Of a DNA stretch of 64,000 nucleotides, positions 18,901 to 27,347 are shown in pieces. Within the stretch, counting starts at the first letter, position 1; each line of letters begins with the position of its first letter. Origin of the DNA: RPQJ01 sp963696545 (GTDB taxonomy: Bacteria > Pseudomonadota > Gammaproteobacteria > Steroidobacterales > Steroidobacteraceae); contig CAVOKQ010000013.1 in NCBI GenBank assembly GCA_963696545.1, positions 62,001 through 126,000 of the forward strand, in the 5' to 3' direction. A model generated the notes under the pieces. It searched no databases. It saw only the letters and a list, made by a program, of their open reading frames with translations, and was not told where the DNA came from. A program made the position numbers and the translations under genes.

Positions 18901-19583
18901 GTGCGGAACAGGCGCTCGAGGCGATCGCACAGCACGCTCACGGTGTGCTCGCGGGCCAGCGGCGAGATCTGCGAATACAGCGTCGAGATCTTGATCGACA
19001 CCACCTCGGTCTCGGGCCACTGCAGTCCCTGCAGGTATTGCTGCAGGCGCCGCTCGGCCTCGGGCTCGCTCATGATCGCCTCGCCGAGGAAGTTCACGTT
19101 CATCCGCACGCCCTCGGTGCGCCGTTCACCGAGGTGTCGGGTGAGCTCGTCGTGCTCGCCGGGCAGGATCACGTTGGCGGTTTCCTTCTGCATGTGCTCC
19201 TTCACGAGCGGCAGCGCGACGCCGGGCACGAAGCCGCCGAACGACTGGAAGCCCTTCATCAGCGTGCGGTCGATCGGCCCGAAGAAGCGCGGCACGCCCT
19301 GCACGTCGAGGATATGCGTCAAGTGCTCCACCGCGCGCGCGGGATCGCTGGTGCGGAAGGCCTGGTCGGTCATCATCGCCAGCGTCGCCTTGTCCGAAGG
19401 CGTCTGGATCATCCGGTCGAGCTCGGCCTGCTGGCGCCGCTCCGAGGGCGTCTGCAGTTCGCGTGCGCGTTCCTGCAGACGGCGTGCCAGCAGCAGTGCC
19501 TTCTGCACGGATGCGGGATACCGCGAGGCCGGGTCAGGCGTGAACGCGTCGAGCATTGCGTGGAGCGAGTCTGGATTGGGCAT
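15942..19583 (-). CDS. putA: Bifunctional proline dehydrogenase / L-glutamate-gamma-semialdehyde dehydrogenase, frameshifted near the C-terminus
   Basis: Oxidises proline to glutamate in two steps. The first ~490 residues are the FAD-dependent PRODH barrel: RLVKGANMESERAE and GWPQAPYRTKLETDANYKRM bind FAD and substrate. From about residue 520 comes the aldehyde dehydrogenase with VVPPWNFPVAIP, FAETGGKDA (general base Glu) and AFSHAGQKCSATS (catalytic Cys). There is no N-terminal ribbon-helix-helix domain, so this PutA cannot repress its own operon as in E. coli. The frame is open to 16767; the end (TTGAIVLRQPFGGMGKSGFGPG, then RYLP and the tail ending ADEARAQVN) is spread over other frames with breaks near 16860, 16570, 16400, 16270 and 16165. 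Full length would be about 1210 residues. Confidence 0.9.
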
Positions 19584-19739
19584 GGCGGGTGACCGTGAAT
19601 TGGGCAGCGAAGCCCGTTGTTCGTACTGGGCAAGGCGGACAGTGGATTATTCCGGAGGTTGCCTGGCCGTCGAATCGCCAGAAACCGAGGGAGGGCAGGG
19701 CTGCTGCGCACAGCCGCCCGGGCTGCCGTCAGGATGTGC

Positions 19740-20702
19740 CTATGGACTCGATCCGAACAGGAAGACGAGCGGCTTGTCGAGCCGCGCGCTCCACGCGGTC
19801 TCGCTGTGTTCGGCGCCCTCGAAGCGCAGGGTTTGCCAGTTCGCGCTCGTGTAGCCCTTCTCCGCCATCACCGCGTCGGCCCGGGCCTGCAGGGGAGGAT
19901 AGACCGCGTCGATCATGGCCGTTCCGTGGTCGAAATAGATGCGGTGTGTGGCGGGGTCTGGCAGCCGATCGCGCAGGTAGTCGAAGAAAGCCTGTGGAAC
20001 CGGGTTGTCCGCTGCGTCCACGGCGCCCGGCCAATGCGTCGACATGCACGCGGCGGCCCCGAACACCTGCGGATACTCCGCAATGGCATACAGCGAGATC
20101 AGCGCGCCCATGCTCGAGCCCATCACCGCCGTGTCGGCCGGGTCGGTGAGTACCGAGTAGTGCCCGTCGATGTAGGGCTTGAGCTCCTGCACCAGGAAAC
20201 GCAGGTACGCATCGGACTCGATGCCGCCGCCGAAAAGTTTCAGGTTCGAAGCGCGGTCCATCCGCAGCAGCTCGGCCTGCTGCGCTGCGGGCAGCGACTC
20301 GAATGGCCGTTGCGGAAAGTACTCGACGCCACGCTTCTTGCCGCCGTTGTGCACGCCCACGATGATGAACGGCCGCACTCGACCCTCGGCCATCAGCGTC
20401 GCCGCGGTCTCGTCAGCGCGCCACTCCTGCTTGTTCCAGGTGATGGTCGGGTCGAACAGCATCTGCCCGTCCTGCATGTACAGCACCGCGTACTTCCGTT
20501 GCGCGGAGTAGCCGGGCGGCAGCCAGACGTCGACGTCGCGCGGCGTGACGAAGCGCGACGGGAAATCCTCGATGCGATCGATCTTTCCCACGGACGGCGT
20601 GGGAATGCCGACCGGATCCGGCGTGAGCACCGCGGACACCACGCCGCCGAGCGCTGCAACGAGCACCAGCGTGGCGAGCAGGACCTTCGTTCTTCGCTTC
20701 AC
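19740..20702 (-). CDS. Secreted alpha/beta-hydrolase, putative esterase (Fes/YieL type)
   Basis: A 320-residue esterase-D-like protein. It starts with a short charged segment and a hydrophobic signal or anchor (VLLATLVLVAALGGVVSAV), which implies export. The nucleophile elbow is VMGSSMGALISLY (Ser near residue 194); an upstream strand is YAVLYMQDGQMLFD, and the late HGTAMIDAVYPP and EGAEHSETAW supply probable Asp and His. The family includes enterochelin esterases and acetyl-xylan or feruloyl esterases; the substrate cannot be told. GTG 20702 overlaps the stop of the upstream DUF808 gene as GTGA, which shows coupling. Confidence 0.85.
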   Translation of the reverse strand: MKRRTKVLLATLVLVAALGGVVSAVLTPDPVGIPTPSVGKIDRIEDFPSRFVTPRDVDVWLPPGYSAQRKYAVLYMQDGQMLFDPTITWNKQEWRADETAATLMAEGRVRPFIIVGVHNGGKKRGVEYFPQRPFESLPAAQQAELLRMDRASNLKLFGGGIESDAYLRFLVQELKPYIDGHYSVLTDPADTAVMGSSMGALISLYAIAEYPQVFGAAACMSTHWPGAVDAADNPVPQAFFDYLRDRLPDPATHRIYFDHGTAMIDAVYPPLQARADAVMAEKGYTSANWQTLRFEGAEHSETAWSARLDKPLVFLFGSSP

Positions 20703-21607
20703 TTGGCCGGTCGCAGGCGCTGAAAGATCGTAATCGCGAGCAGCACCAGCAGTCCGGCGATGAGTCCCGCGACCGCATCGAGCAGCAACGTGCCGAGCTT
20801 GATGGTCACGCTGTCGAAACCATGCAGCAGCCCCGCGATCACGTGATGCAGCGCCGGCACGCCGTGCGTCAGGATGCCACCGCCCACCAGGAACATCGCG
20901 ATGGTGCCCGCGATCGACAGCCCCTTCATCAACCACGGAGTGGCCACCAGCACTCCGCGGCCGATGGCCTGCAATGCCGCGGAACCCGTGCGGGTCAGTG
21001 CGAGTCCGCCGTCGTCGAGCTTCACGATGCCGGCCACCAGCCCGTACACGCCCGCCGTCATCAGCAATGCGATGCCGATCAGCACGATGACGCGCGACAG
21101 CAGCGGTGCGGTGGCGACCGTGCCGAGTGAGATCACGATGATCTCGGCGGACAGGATGAAGTCCGTCCGGATCGCGCCCTTGATCTTGTCCTTCTCCAGC
21201 GCCACGAGGTCGATCGTGGGATCGGCGACGGCCTGGGTCAGCTTCTCGCGCTGTTCCGCGTCCTCTTCCCTGGAGTGAAGGAACTTGTGCACGATCTTCT
21301 CGGCGCCTTCGAAGCACAGGTACAGGCCGCCCAGGACCATCAGCGGCGTCACGGCCCACGGCGCCAGTGCGCTCAGCAGCAGTGCGGCCGGCACGAGGAT
21401 CGCCTTGTTCACCAGCGAGCCCTTGGCCACCGCCCACACCACGGGCAGCTCGCGGTCGGCCTTCACGCCGGTGACCTGCTTGGCGTTCAGCGCGAGGTCG
21501 TCGCCCAGCACGCCCGCGGTTTTCTGCGTCGCCACCTTGGTCATGGTGGCCACGTCGTCCAGCACGCTGGTGATGTCGTCGAGCAGGGCGAGCAGGCTGG
21601 AAGGCAT
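20699..21607 (-). CDS. DUF808 (YedI-like) inner-membrane protein
   Basis: A 302-residue multi-pass membrane protein of the DUF808 family. Its start MPSSLLALLDDITSVLDDVATMTKVA is highly typical, as are KTAGVLGDDLALNA and VVWAVAKGSLVNKAILVP. About seven or eight helices are seen; the function is unknown in all species. ATG 21607 is preferred over an upstream in-frame start because it gives the family N-terminus. It is the first gene of a two-gene unit with the esterase (four-base overlap). Confidence 0.9.
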   Translation of the reverse strand: MPSSLLALLDDITSVLDDVATMTKVATQKTAGVLGDDLALNAKQVTGVKADRELPVVWAVAKGSLVNKAILVPAALLLSALAPWAVTPLMVLGGLYLCFEGAEKIVHKFLHSREEDAEQREKLTQAVADPTIDLVALEKDKIKGAIRTDFILSAEIIVISLGTVATAPLLSRVIVLIGIALLMTAGVYGLVAGIVKLDDGGLALTRTGSAALQAIGRGVLVATPWLMKGLSIAGTIAMFLVGGGILTHGVPALHHVIAGLLHGFDSVTIKLGTLLLDAVAGLIAGLLVLLAITIFQRLRPAK

Positions 21608-21716
21608 GGTGACACACGGCGGCAAGCGGTGCGTGCAGTTTGCCCTCACTGGGGCCGCGATCACCAGTCCGCGAGCGCGATGTGCTCCGGTCTGCCCGGC
21701 GGCCGGAACCCGTCGC

Positions 21717-22781
21717 TCAGGACGGCGGCATTATGAACGTCGCGGGATTGACGTCGCCGGTGAGCCAGTGGCGCAGGCGCTCGGCGTCGGCGATGCGGGT
21801 GTACGTGCCGGCGGAGTCGAGCAGCACCATGATCAGCTTGCGGCCGGCGAGTTCCGCCTGCATCACCAGGCAGCGCCCGGCCTCGGCGATGTAACCGGTC
21901 TTCTGCAGCCCGATCACCCACTCCGGGCTGTACACGAGCTTGTTCGAATTCTTGAATCGCAAGTCGCGCGGGCCGATCGCGACGTAGTGCAGCGGCGACG
22001 TCGACAGCGACCGGATCGAGTCATGCTCGTATGTCGCCTTGACCAGCACCGCGAGGTCGCGCGCGCTCGACTGGTTGGCGCTCGATAGCCCCGTGGGATC
22101 GACGTAGCGGGTGTCGGTCATGCCGAGCTGCTGCGCCTTGCGGTTCATCGCATTGACGAACGCCGGCAACCCGCCCGGGTAATTGCGGCCCAACGCATGG
22201 GCGGCGCGGTTCTCCGACGACATCAGCGCGAGGTGCAGCATCTCGCCGCGCGTAAGTCGCGTGCCCACACGGAGCCGTGAGTGGCTGCCCTTCTCGGTGT
22301 CCACGTCGGCCTGCGTGACCGTGAGCAACTGGTCCGGCGACTGCTGGGCTTCGGTGACGACCAGCGCGGTCATCAGCTTGGTGATCGAAGCGATCGGCAG
22401 CACCGCATTCGGATTCTTGCTGAACAGCACTTCGTCGGTGTCCTGGTCGACGACCAGCGCGACGCTTGACTTGAGCGACAGCGGATCGGGCGTCGAGTGC
22501 AGTCCCATGATCTGTCCGTACGACAGTCGCGGCGGCGCGGCTGGTGCCGCCCGGTGAGGCTTCGCCTTCTGGGACTTCTTCGCCGTCGACTTGCTCTTCT
22601 TCTTCTGCGACGACGCGGATGACTTCTTTTGCTTGTGCGACTTCTGCGCGGACTTCGTGGCCGCCGTCTTCGAGGTCGTGGCTGCCGCTACGGTTGTCGG
22701 GGCCAATACCCCACCGGAGCCGACGGCCAGCGCCGTCAAGGCCACCACGCATTGAGCCCACCCCTTGATTCGCCCCATCAC
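21717..22781 (-). CDS. pbpG: D-alanyl-D-alanine endopeptidase (PBP7-like)
   Basis: A 354-residue periplasmic low-molecular-mass penicillin-binding protein that cleaves D-Ala-meso-DAP cross-links. All three active-site motifs are visible: SxxK in IASITKLMTA, SxN in MSSENRAAH, and KTG in LQKTGYIAEAG. A signal peptide at residues 1-33 is followed by an unusual ~45-residue Lys/Ser/Ala-rich linker (about residues 35-78) ahead of the catalytic domain. This linker is longer and more basic than in E. coli PBP7 and may bind anionic wall or membrane polymers (inference). A plausible sigma70-like promoter lies 36 bases upstream. Confidence 0.9.
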   Translation of the reverse strand: MMGRIKGWAQCVVALTALAVGSGGVLAPTTVAAATTSKTAATKSAQKSHKQKKSSASSQKKKSKSTAKKSQKAKPHRAAPAAPPRLSYGQIMGLHSTPDPLSLKSSVALVVDQDTDEVLFSKNPNAVLPIASITKLMTALVVTEAQQSPDQLLTVTQADVDTEKGSHSRLRVGTRLTRGEMLHLALMSSENRAAHALGRNYPGGLPAFVNAMNRKAQQLGMTDTRYVDPTGLSSANQSSARDLAVLVKATYEHDSIRSLSTSPLHYVAIGPRDLRFKNSNKLVYSPEWVIGLQKTGYIAEAGRCLVMQAELAGRKLIMVLLDSAGTYTRIADAERLRHWLTGDVNPATFIMPPS

Positions 22782-22816
22782 ACCCCCGCTTGGGATCCCG
22801 GAACTCCGCCGGCCCG

Positions 22817-22845
22817 AGTCTAGAGGCTATTGAAAACACACTCAA
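22817..22845 (-). promoter_or_regulatory. Candidate sigma70-type promoter of pbpG
   Basis: On the minus strand TTGAGT (22845-22840) and TAGACT (22822-22817) are separated by 17 bases, each matching four of six consensus positions. They lie in a locally AT-rich patch of the otherwise GC-rich 22782-23005 gap, which holds no gene that I can support. The ATG is 35 bases beyond the -10 element. Confidence 0.4.
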
Positions 22846-23005
22846 GATCAGAAAGTTGCGACGCCTTTCTCAAATCTAGAGGAGAAGGTGGCGGCTGCGA
22901 CGACATGGCCGCGGACAATTTTCCCCGCTACATGAGGTGAATCGCCTGGCCGGGGGATATCGCTCGGCCCATGGGCGCAACAGCGCCTGCATGGCCCACT
23001 CCGCA

Positions 23006-23449
23006 TCATTCCAGCGGCAGGTCGAGCACTCGCCGGATTGCGTCGCGCAGCACGAGAATCTCGATGCCGTGGAAAGCCGTGCGAAAGAGGCGACCAAAGG
23101 CGCGGCGATCGCCGGTGACGAGGACATCTGCACGGCTCTGGATCGCCGCCGCCAGGATCGGCACGTCGGCGGGATCCGTGAGCGCAGCGGCTGTCGCGGT
23201 TTCGAGCGCAGGCGCTCGGGCCTCTGCCACCAGCGTGACATCCGCCAGCACCGCGTTGAACGCCTGCAAAGAACCTGCAGGACCCTTCGCCGCGAGATTG
23301 CGGCGCGCCTCCTCAATCGCGTAGCTCGAGGCCACGAGTTCGCAACGCCCGGCTCGAGCGAGTGCGATCAGGTCATGCACCGGACTCACGCTCGAGTAGC
23401 CCGCGAGAAACAGGATGTTCGCGTCGAGAAAGAGACGTGTCACCGGCAT
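23006..23449 (-). CDS. PIN-domain ribonuclease (VapC-like toxin)
   Basis: A 147-residue PIN-domain protein. The first acidic residue is in LFLDANILFLAGY (residues 7-19), the middle Glu in YAIEEARRN, and the third and fourth acids in DPADVPILAAAIQSRADVLVTGD. All expected metal ligands are therefore present for an Mg-dependent endoribonuclease. It lies directly after an AbrB-type antitoxin gene, the two sharing a base as TGATG, as in type II toxin-antitoxin operons. ATG 23449 is used; a TTG one codon earlier is less likely. The RNA target is unknown. Confidence 0.85.
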   Translation of the reverse strand: MPVTRLFLDANILFLAGYSSVSPVHDLIALARAGRCELVASSYAIEEARRNLAAKGPAGSLQAFNAVLADVTLVAEARAPALETATAAALTDPADVPILAAAIQSRADVLVTGDRRAFGRLFRTAFHGIEILVLRDAIRRVLDLPLE

Positions 23450-23703
23450 CAACCGCCGGAGCGACGCAGTGCCTCCTGCGCGGCGGCGCGGGTGTCTGCG
23501 TCGACCGCCGATTCCCGCTCGAACTCATCGACCCGCTCCGGCGTATACATCTCGATCGGCAGCACCGCAGCCGGCCGCAGCCGGATGACTCCGTCATCGG
23601 AGACTTCGAGCAGCAGCGTCTCGTTGCCGTGCAGGTGCAGCCGCTTCATGACCGCCCTCGGCAGCGACAGCTGACCATTGCGTCCCAGCTTTACCGTGTC
23701 CAT
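23449..23703 (-). CDS. AbrB/MazE-type antitoxin (swapped-hairpin DNA-binding domain)
   Basis: An 84-residue protein whose first ~45 residues (VKLGRNGQLSLPRAVMKRLHL ... LLLEV) form an AbrB/MazE DNA-binding fold. The C-terminal half is acidic and probably wraps the cognate toxin. It is first in the pair with the PIN toxin, and such antitoxins usually repress their own operon. The 75 bases upstream (23704-23778) are AT-richer than the surroundings and could carry promoter and operator, but I see no clear inverted repeat. Confidence 0.85.
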   Translation of the reverse strand: MDTVKLGRNGQLSLPRAVMKRLHLHGNETLLLEVSDDGVIRLRPAAVLPIEMYTPERVDEFERESAVDADTRAAAQEALRRSGG

Positions 23704-23778
23704 CGCAATCCCCGGAATCCGATTTCCCGGAATTATAGATTAACGACGTCAACTGACGCAACCGGCGACAGTGGATGA

Positions 23779-25681
23779 CTAGTTGAACGCGGGCAGCGCG
23801 CCCTTGGTCGTGCCGAGATAGCCGATCGCCGCCTTCTTCTTGTTGCCCCACTTCTGGTTGATGGCGGCGCCGACAGCAGCCGCATCGCTGCCCTTGTAGC
23901 TTCCCGTGCCATCGAACTTGCCGTCTCCGGCATGCTGGAAGTTGCTCATCACGTAGGCGTGGCCGTTGTAGTCGGTCGCCGCCATCAGGCCGGTCGCCTC
24001 CGCGTACATCGGCGTCGAGAGGATCCGGGTCAACCGCTTGTCGTCGATGTTGAACGCCCACACGTAGTTGTTGTTGCGGCGGCTGGTGTCCTCACCGATG
24101 AAGAGCGTGCGGATCTTGTCCACGTAGACCAGGTTGTCGGGCCCGCAGATCTGCGTCTGGTTGCAGGCGTTGCCTTCGGCATCGAGCTTCGTGCTCCAGC
24201 CACCCACCAGCTCCGGAATCGTCACGAGCGTGGTGCCGACGTAGCCACTGTTGATCGTGCCGCCAGCGGTGTCCTTCGCACTGGCCGTGGTCGCCATCTC
24301 CAGGATCGCTCCGCCGTCATTGCGAGTCACCTTGATGTCGCCGGCGCCGTCCGTCATCAGCGTCTCGATGCGCGAGATGACGATGTAGAACTTCCTGTCG
24401 CGCGGGTTGTAGGCCACGTACTCCATCTTCGAGAACTCGGTGGTCGCACCCATCAGCGCCGCGTAACGGCGGGTCTCGAGGAAGGCGGCGGCCTTCTCCA
24501 TGCCCGGCTTGACCTTCAGCCATTCGGTGCCCGTGTAGGTCACGACCTTCTTGTAGGTCGCGTCGCCCGGATCCGTGTTCGAGAACTGGAAGATGTCGCT
24601 GAACTTGATGCCCGAGTCGACCATCCCCTTGATCTGGGCATCGGTGGCCTGGCCGAGCTTGATCCACTGCAGGGTATAGCTGCCGGCGCCGGTCGCGGCC
24701 GTCTGCGTCACCTTCGCGGCATAGATCGTGCCCGCCGAGAGATTCTTCTCGGTGTCGGCGACGAACATGAAGAGACCCGTGCCCTTGCCGTCGTCGCCGG
24801 CAATGAACGTCCTGTTGTCGCTGGCGCCGATCTGCATTTCACGGGCGAAGCGGCCCGGGGCGTAGTGCTTCACGACCGTCGCCTTGCCGCTCGCATCCAC
24901 CGTGACTTCGGGCACGAGCCCGTAGTGGTAGGGATTCGCGGTGGCGGTATTGCTGAAGTAGTACTTGCTGAAGCTGTTGATTTCGGTGGCGTCGTCGGAA
25001 TCGGCCGCCTTGGCGCCGCCGCCACGCACCTTGGCATCGGGCTCGTATTCCTCGGAACCGATGTGGGTGTTCCAGGACGACAGCGTCGACCCGCAGTGGA
25101 TCCAGCCGCCCTTGACGCCCGCAAAGTCGATGTTGGAGTAAGTCTTCGCCGCCAGCAGTCCGTTGCGCTTGTCCTGGTCGAGCAGCGTGAGTCCCATCGC
25201 GGCCGGCATCTTGGACCAGAAGTCCCCGGTGCTGACACCGTCGTTCGGCGGCAGCGCCTTGTATTCGAACTGCGTCACCATCGCCAGCGGGTTGCCGGTG
25301 GCGCCCGAGACCGACAGGCCGCTGATCGCCATCAGCGAGGTGCCGTCCGGGGCATCGGAGGCCATCTGTCCGTCGTTGTCCCCGAGCGGTGCAACTGCTG
25401 AGTAGAGGCCGCCGACGACGTTGCCGCCCACGGTCGTCGTCGTGTCGAAGATCTTGTGGTACTGCAGCTGGTACTCGGCCGTCGCGCCGGATTCGAACGT
25501 GTAGACGACCTTGGCGCCGCTGTACATGTCCGCCTTCTGCTCGGTCGTGGCAGGCGCGTCCATGCCGATGAAATCGACCTTGGTGACGGCCTGGTTCTTT
25601 GGTATTGCTGTCGGAACAGCCTGCGACACTCAATGCACCAAGGACGGCCGCAACGGCGGCGGCGACGGGACGGATAGACAT
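23779..25681 (-). CDS. PhoX-family (DUF839) predicted phosphatase lipoprotein, one frameshift
   Basis: A protein of about 630 residues related to PhoX-type secreted alkaline phosphatases (beta-propeller, calcium/iron dependent). The signal peptide with lipobox SVAGC (Cys near residue 22) is in a different frame from the remaining 616-residue frame. A single-base indel near 25600-25610, in a short A run, joins them. Typical segments are WIHCGSTLSSWNTHIGSEEYEPDA, YAPGRFAREMQIGA, YVAYNPRDRKFYIVISRIE and GPDNLVYVDKIRTLFIGEDT. It is probably anchored in the outer membrane with the enzyme in the periplasm. ATG 25681 gives the complete signal peptide. No phosphate-box-like sequence was recognised upstream. 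Confidence 0.82.
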
Positions 25682-25981
25682 GCGTGGACTCCACCGGAAG
25701 ACAACCTGAGGGGGAGATTAAGGTAAGTCGGCAGTGCTTCAGAAAGATGTCACTTCGATGTCGGCCCGGGGACACGGTTGCCCGTGCGACTGGGGCGGCG
25801 GCGCCTGCCCCGGTGCCGGCTACGACCGTCGGCGAGAAGTACGAATTGCGGCAATTCCGGCGCGGTGCAATCTGCAAGCTGCAGCGCCGGCGCTGCGATC
25901 GGTTCCTGGCAGACGCAGCGACGCGCGCGTGTCCGACATGCGCCTCGGAGTGCGCAAAAGGAGTTGCCATGAAGTCGCGCG
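25682..25981. other. Gap between PhoX gene and CFI-box fragment, no supported gene
   Basis: About 300 bases separate the divergent PhoX gene and the CFI-box fragment. Several short open frames cross it, but none has a ribosome-binding site or a recognisable product. A short Cys-containing stretch near 25930-25965 could be the end of one more surface repeat in another frame, which would mean the fragment once extended further left. Confidence 0.3.
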
Positions 25982-26656
25982 GTGACGTCCTCGCCGCCGG
26001 GGATCCTGTGCGGCACGGAATGCCAGGCACGATTCGCGATCGGCAGTCGAGTCGCGTTGAGCGTGCTGCCGGGCAGCGGATCCGAGTTCTCCGGATGGAA
26101 GGGGACCGGTTGCGGCAGCGGCGTGGTCGCGATCCAGAGCCCGGTTGTCGCCTGCACCGCGACGTTCAGGAACGCCTCGAATTCGACCGGTGCGGCGGGG
26201 GGTGGTGGCTGCTTCATCGCAACCGCGGCCTATGGCAGTCCGATGGCCGACGAGGTCGTGGTCCTGCGGCAGTTCCGCGACCGGCACCTGATGCCGAATG
26301 CGGCGGGCCGCGTTTTCGTGCGGCTCTACTACCGCTACTCACCGCCGCTTGCGGCGCTGATTCGTGATCACGAGCCGCTGCGGGCTGCCGCGCGGGCGGT
26401 GCTCTGGCCGGTGGTGTACGCGGTCAAGCACCCGGTGGCGCTGGGCGGCGTGCCGCTGCTGATGCTGCTGCTTGCGGATGCGCATTCGTCCGCCGCGTTG
26501 CGGCTAGCGTTCGTCACCCGCCGTCGGCGCGACCTTCGGCGCGCGGCGCAGGTACTTCATAATGTCTCGCGAGTTTCGCCGATCCGGAGCGCTCGCGCAG
26601 GAAGTCCCGCGCGGTGCGGATTGTGCCGACTTTTTCGGCGACGGCCGCTGCGATGA
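25982..26656 (+). CDS. CFI-box-CTERM surface protein, C-terminal fragment
   Basis: The 224-residue open frame starts (GTG 25982) inside a recognisable domain. VTSSPPGILCGTECQARFAIG and FSGWKGTGCGSG are one bacterial-surface repeat with paired cysteines. A Gly-rich linker leads to CFIATAAYGSPMADEVVVLRQFRD and LYYRYSPPLAALIRDHE, the CFI-box C-terminal sorting domain ending in hydrophobic helices. Full-length members have a signal peptide and many repeats upstream, which are missing here. It is therefore a truncated or frameshifted remnant, with a stop just upstream in this frame at about 25970. The last ~140 bases overlap the opposite-strand antitoxin gene, so the true end may be earlier. Confidence 0.6.
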   Translation: MTSSPPGILCGTECQARFAIGSRVALSVLPGSGSEFSGWKGTGCGSGVVAIQSPVVACTATFRNASNSTGAAGGGGCFIATAAYGSPMADEVVVLRQFRDRHLMPNAAGRVFVRLYYRYSPPLAALIRDHEPLRAAARAVLWPVVYAVKHPVALGGVPLLMLLLADAHSSAALRLAFVTRRRRDLRRAAQVLHNVSRVSPIRSARAGSPARCGLCRLFRRRPLR

Positions 26657-26753
26657 ACTGGTTCAATGACACGCCGTCGAGCTTGGCGAGCTCTTCGTCG
26701 GCTGCGTTCTTTACCGAGGTCGGCAGCTTCAGCGGGTAGGTGCCCTTGCTCAT
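26514..26753 (-). CDS. HicB-family/Arc-like antitoxin
   Basis: A 79-residue protein with the segment YPLKLPTSVKNAADEELAKLDGVSLNQFIAAAVAEKVG, characteristic of short ribbon-helix-helix antitoxins annotated as HicB family. The basic C-terminus is unconserved. It sits immediately after a PIN-domain gene (ATGA overlap), so toxin precedes antitoxin, the reverse of the pair at 23006-23703. It probably neutralises that PIN protein and represses the operon. Confidence 0.8.
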   Translation of the reverse strand: MSKGTYPLKLPTSVKNAADEELAKLDGVSLNQFIAAAVAEKVGTIRTARDFLRERSGSAKLARHYEVPAPRAEGRADGG

Positions 26754-27175
26754 TTCGACAACTCCTTGAGAACCTGTGCCGGCGTCTTCACCGGGATACC
26801 GAACAGGCGCGTGACCGGCCGAAGATCCCGGCACGTTGTGCGTCACAATCGCCTCCGCCTGGCCGTTCACGGCCGCCTCGAGGATCAGTTCATCGGCGGC
26901 ATCCGACAGTTGTCGGACGCCGACATGAAATGAACGTCGACCGGCTCGGCGGCACTGGCAAGCGCGGCGAGAAATCCGGCCACGTCGCGCTCGCTCATGC
27001 CAGTGGCCAGCCGGTGCTCCGGTCGCAGCAGCACGTCCTCGTACTCGAGGAACACAGCGGTCGTGACCAGTGGCACGCAGCGTCCTTCGGCCACCTGCGC
27101 GAGGAGTCGGTTGCTTGCGCCCAGCCGGCTGCGCAGGCCGGCCACCAGAACGGAGGTGTCCAACACGACGCGCAT
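26750..27175 (-). CDS. PIN-family toxin (COG1569 type), frameshifted
   Basis: A putative toxin of about 140 residues. The N-terminus MRVVLDTSVLVAGLRSRLGASN is the classic COG1569 start with the first metal-binding Asp. The end SDAADELILEAAVNGQAEAIVTHN and then TRLFGIPVKTPAQVL are both present but in other frames, with indels near 26920 and 26830. The stop overlaps the antitoxin start. ATG 27175 lies only nine bases after a likely -10 box, so the message would be leaderless or nearly so. If the frameshifts are real the toxin is dead and the antitoxin orphaned. Confidence 0.78.
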
Positions 27176-27184
27176 GGTCGGAAA

Positions 27185-27213
27185 AGGATATGACATCCCA
27201 TAGGATAGGGCAA
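27185..27213 (-). promoter_or_regulatory. Candidate promoter/operator of the PIN-antitoxin pair
   Basis: On the minus strand TTGCCC (27213-27208), a 17-base spacer and TATCCT (27190-27185) precede the PIN ATG by only nine bases. The spacer and flanks contain three alternating GGAT/ATCC half-sites (27186-27206), a plausible binding site for the ribbon-helix-helix antitoxin. The latter is inference from spacing only. Confidence 0.35.
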
Positions 27214-27347
27214 GAATGCGAGTGAAGCGGGTTGGAGTCCGCGCTGGTCGCCCACCTGGCTGGCACCACGGGCGCCGCCGCGAAGGACGTGCGCGCAGTG
27301 CTCGCGGCACCCGAAGGCATCGATGGTGGACCCGGGCGACTCAGTGG

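Noticed and set aside
18075..19592. 505-residue plus-strand frame opposite PutA
   Set aside because: No motif and shadow-like composition; PutA motifs are complete on the minus strand.
22876..23316. 146-residue frame on the minus strand overlapping the PIN gene
   Set aside because: Arg/Ser/Pro-rich; the PIN motifs in the alternative frame are unambiguous.
23932..25401. 489-residue plus-strand frame opposite the PhoX gene
   Set aside because: Val/Arg/Asp-rich shadow without start signals.
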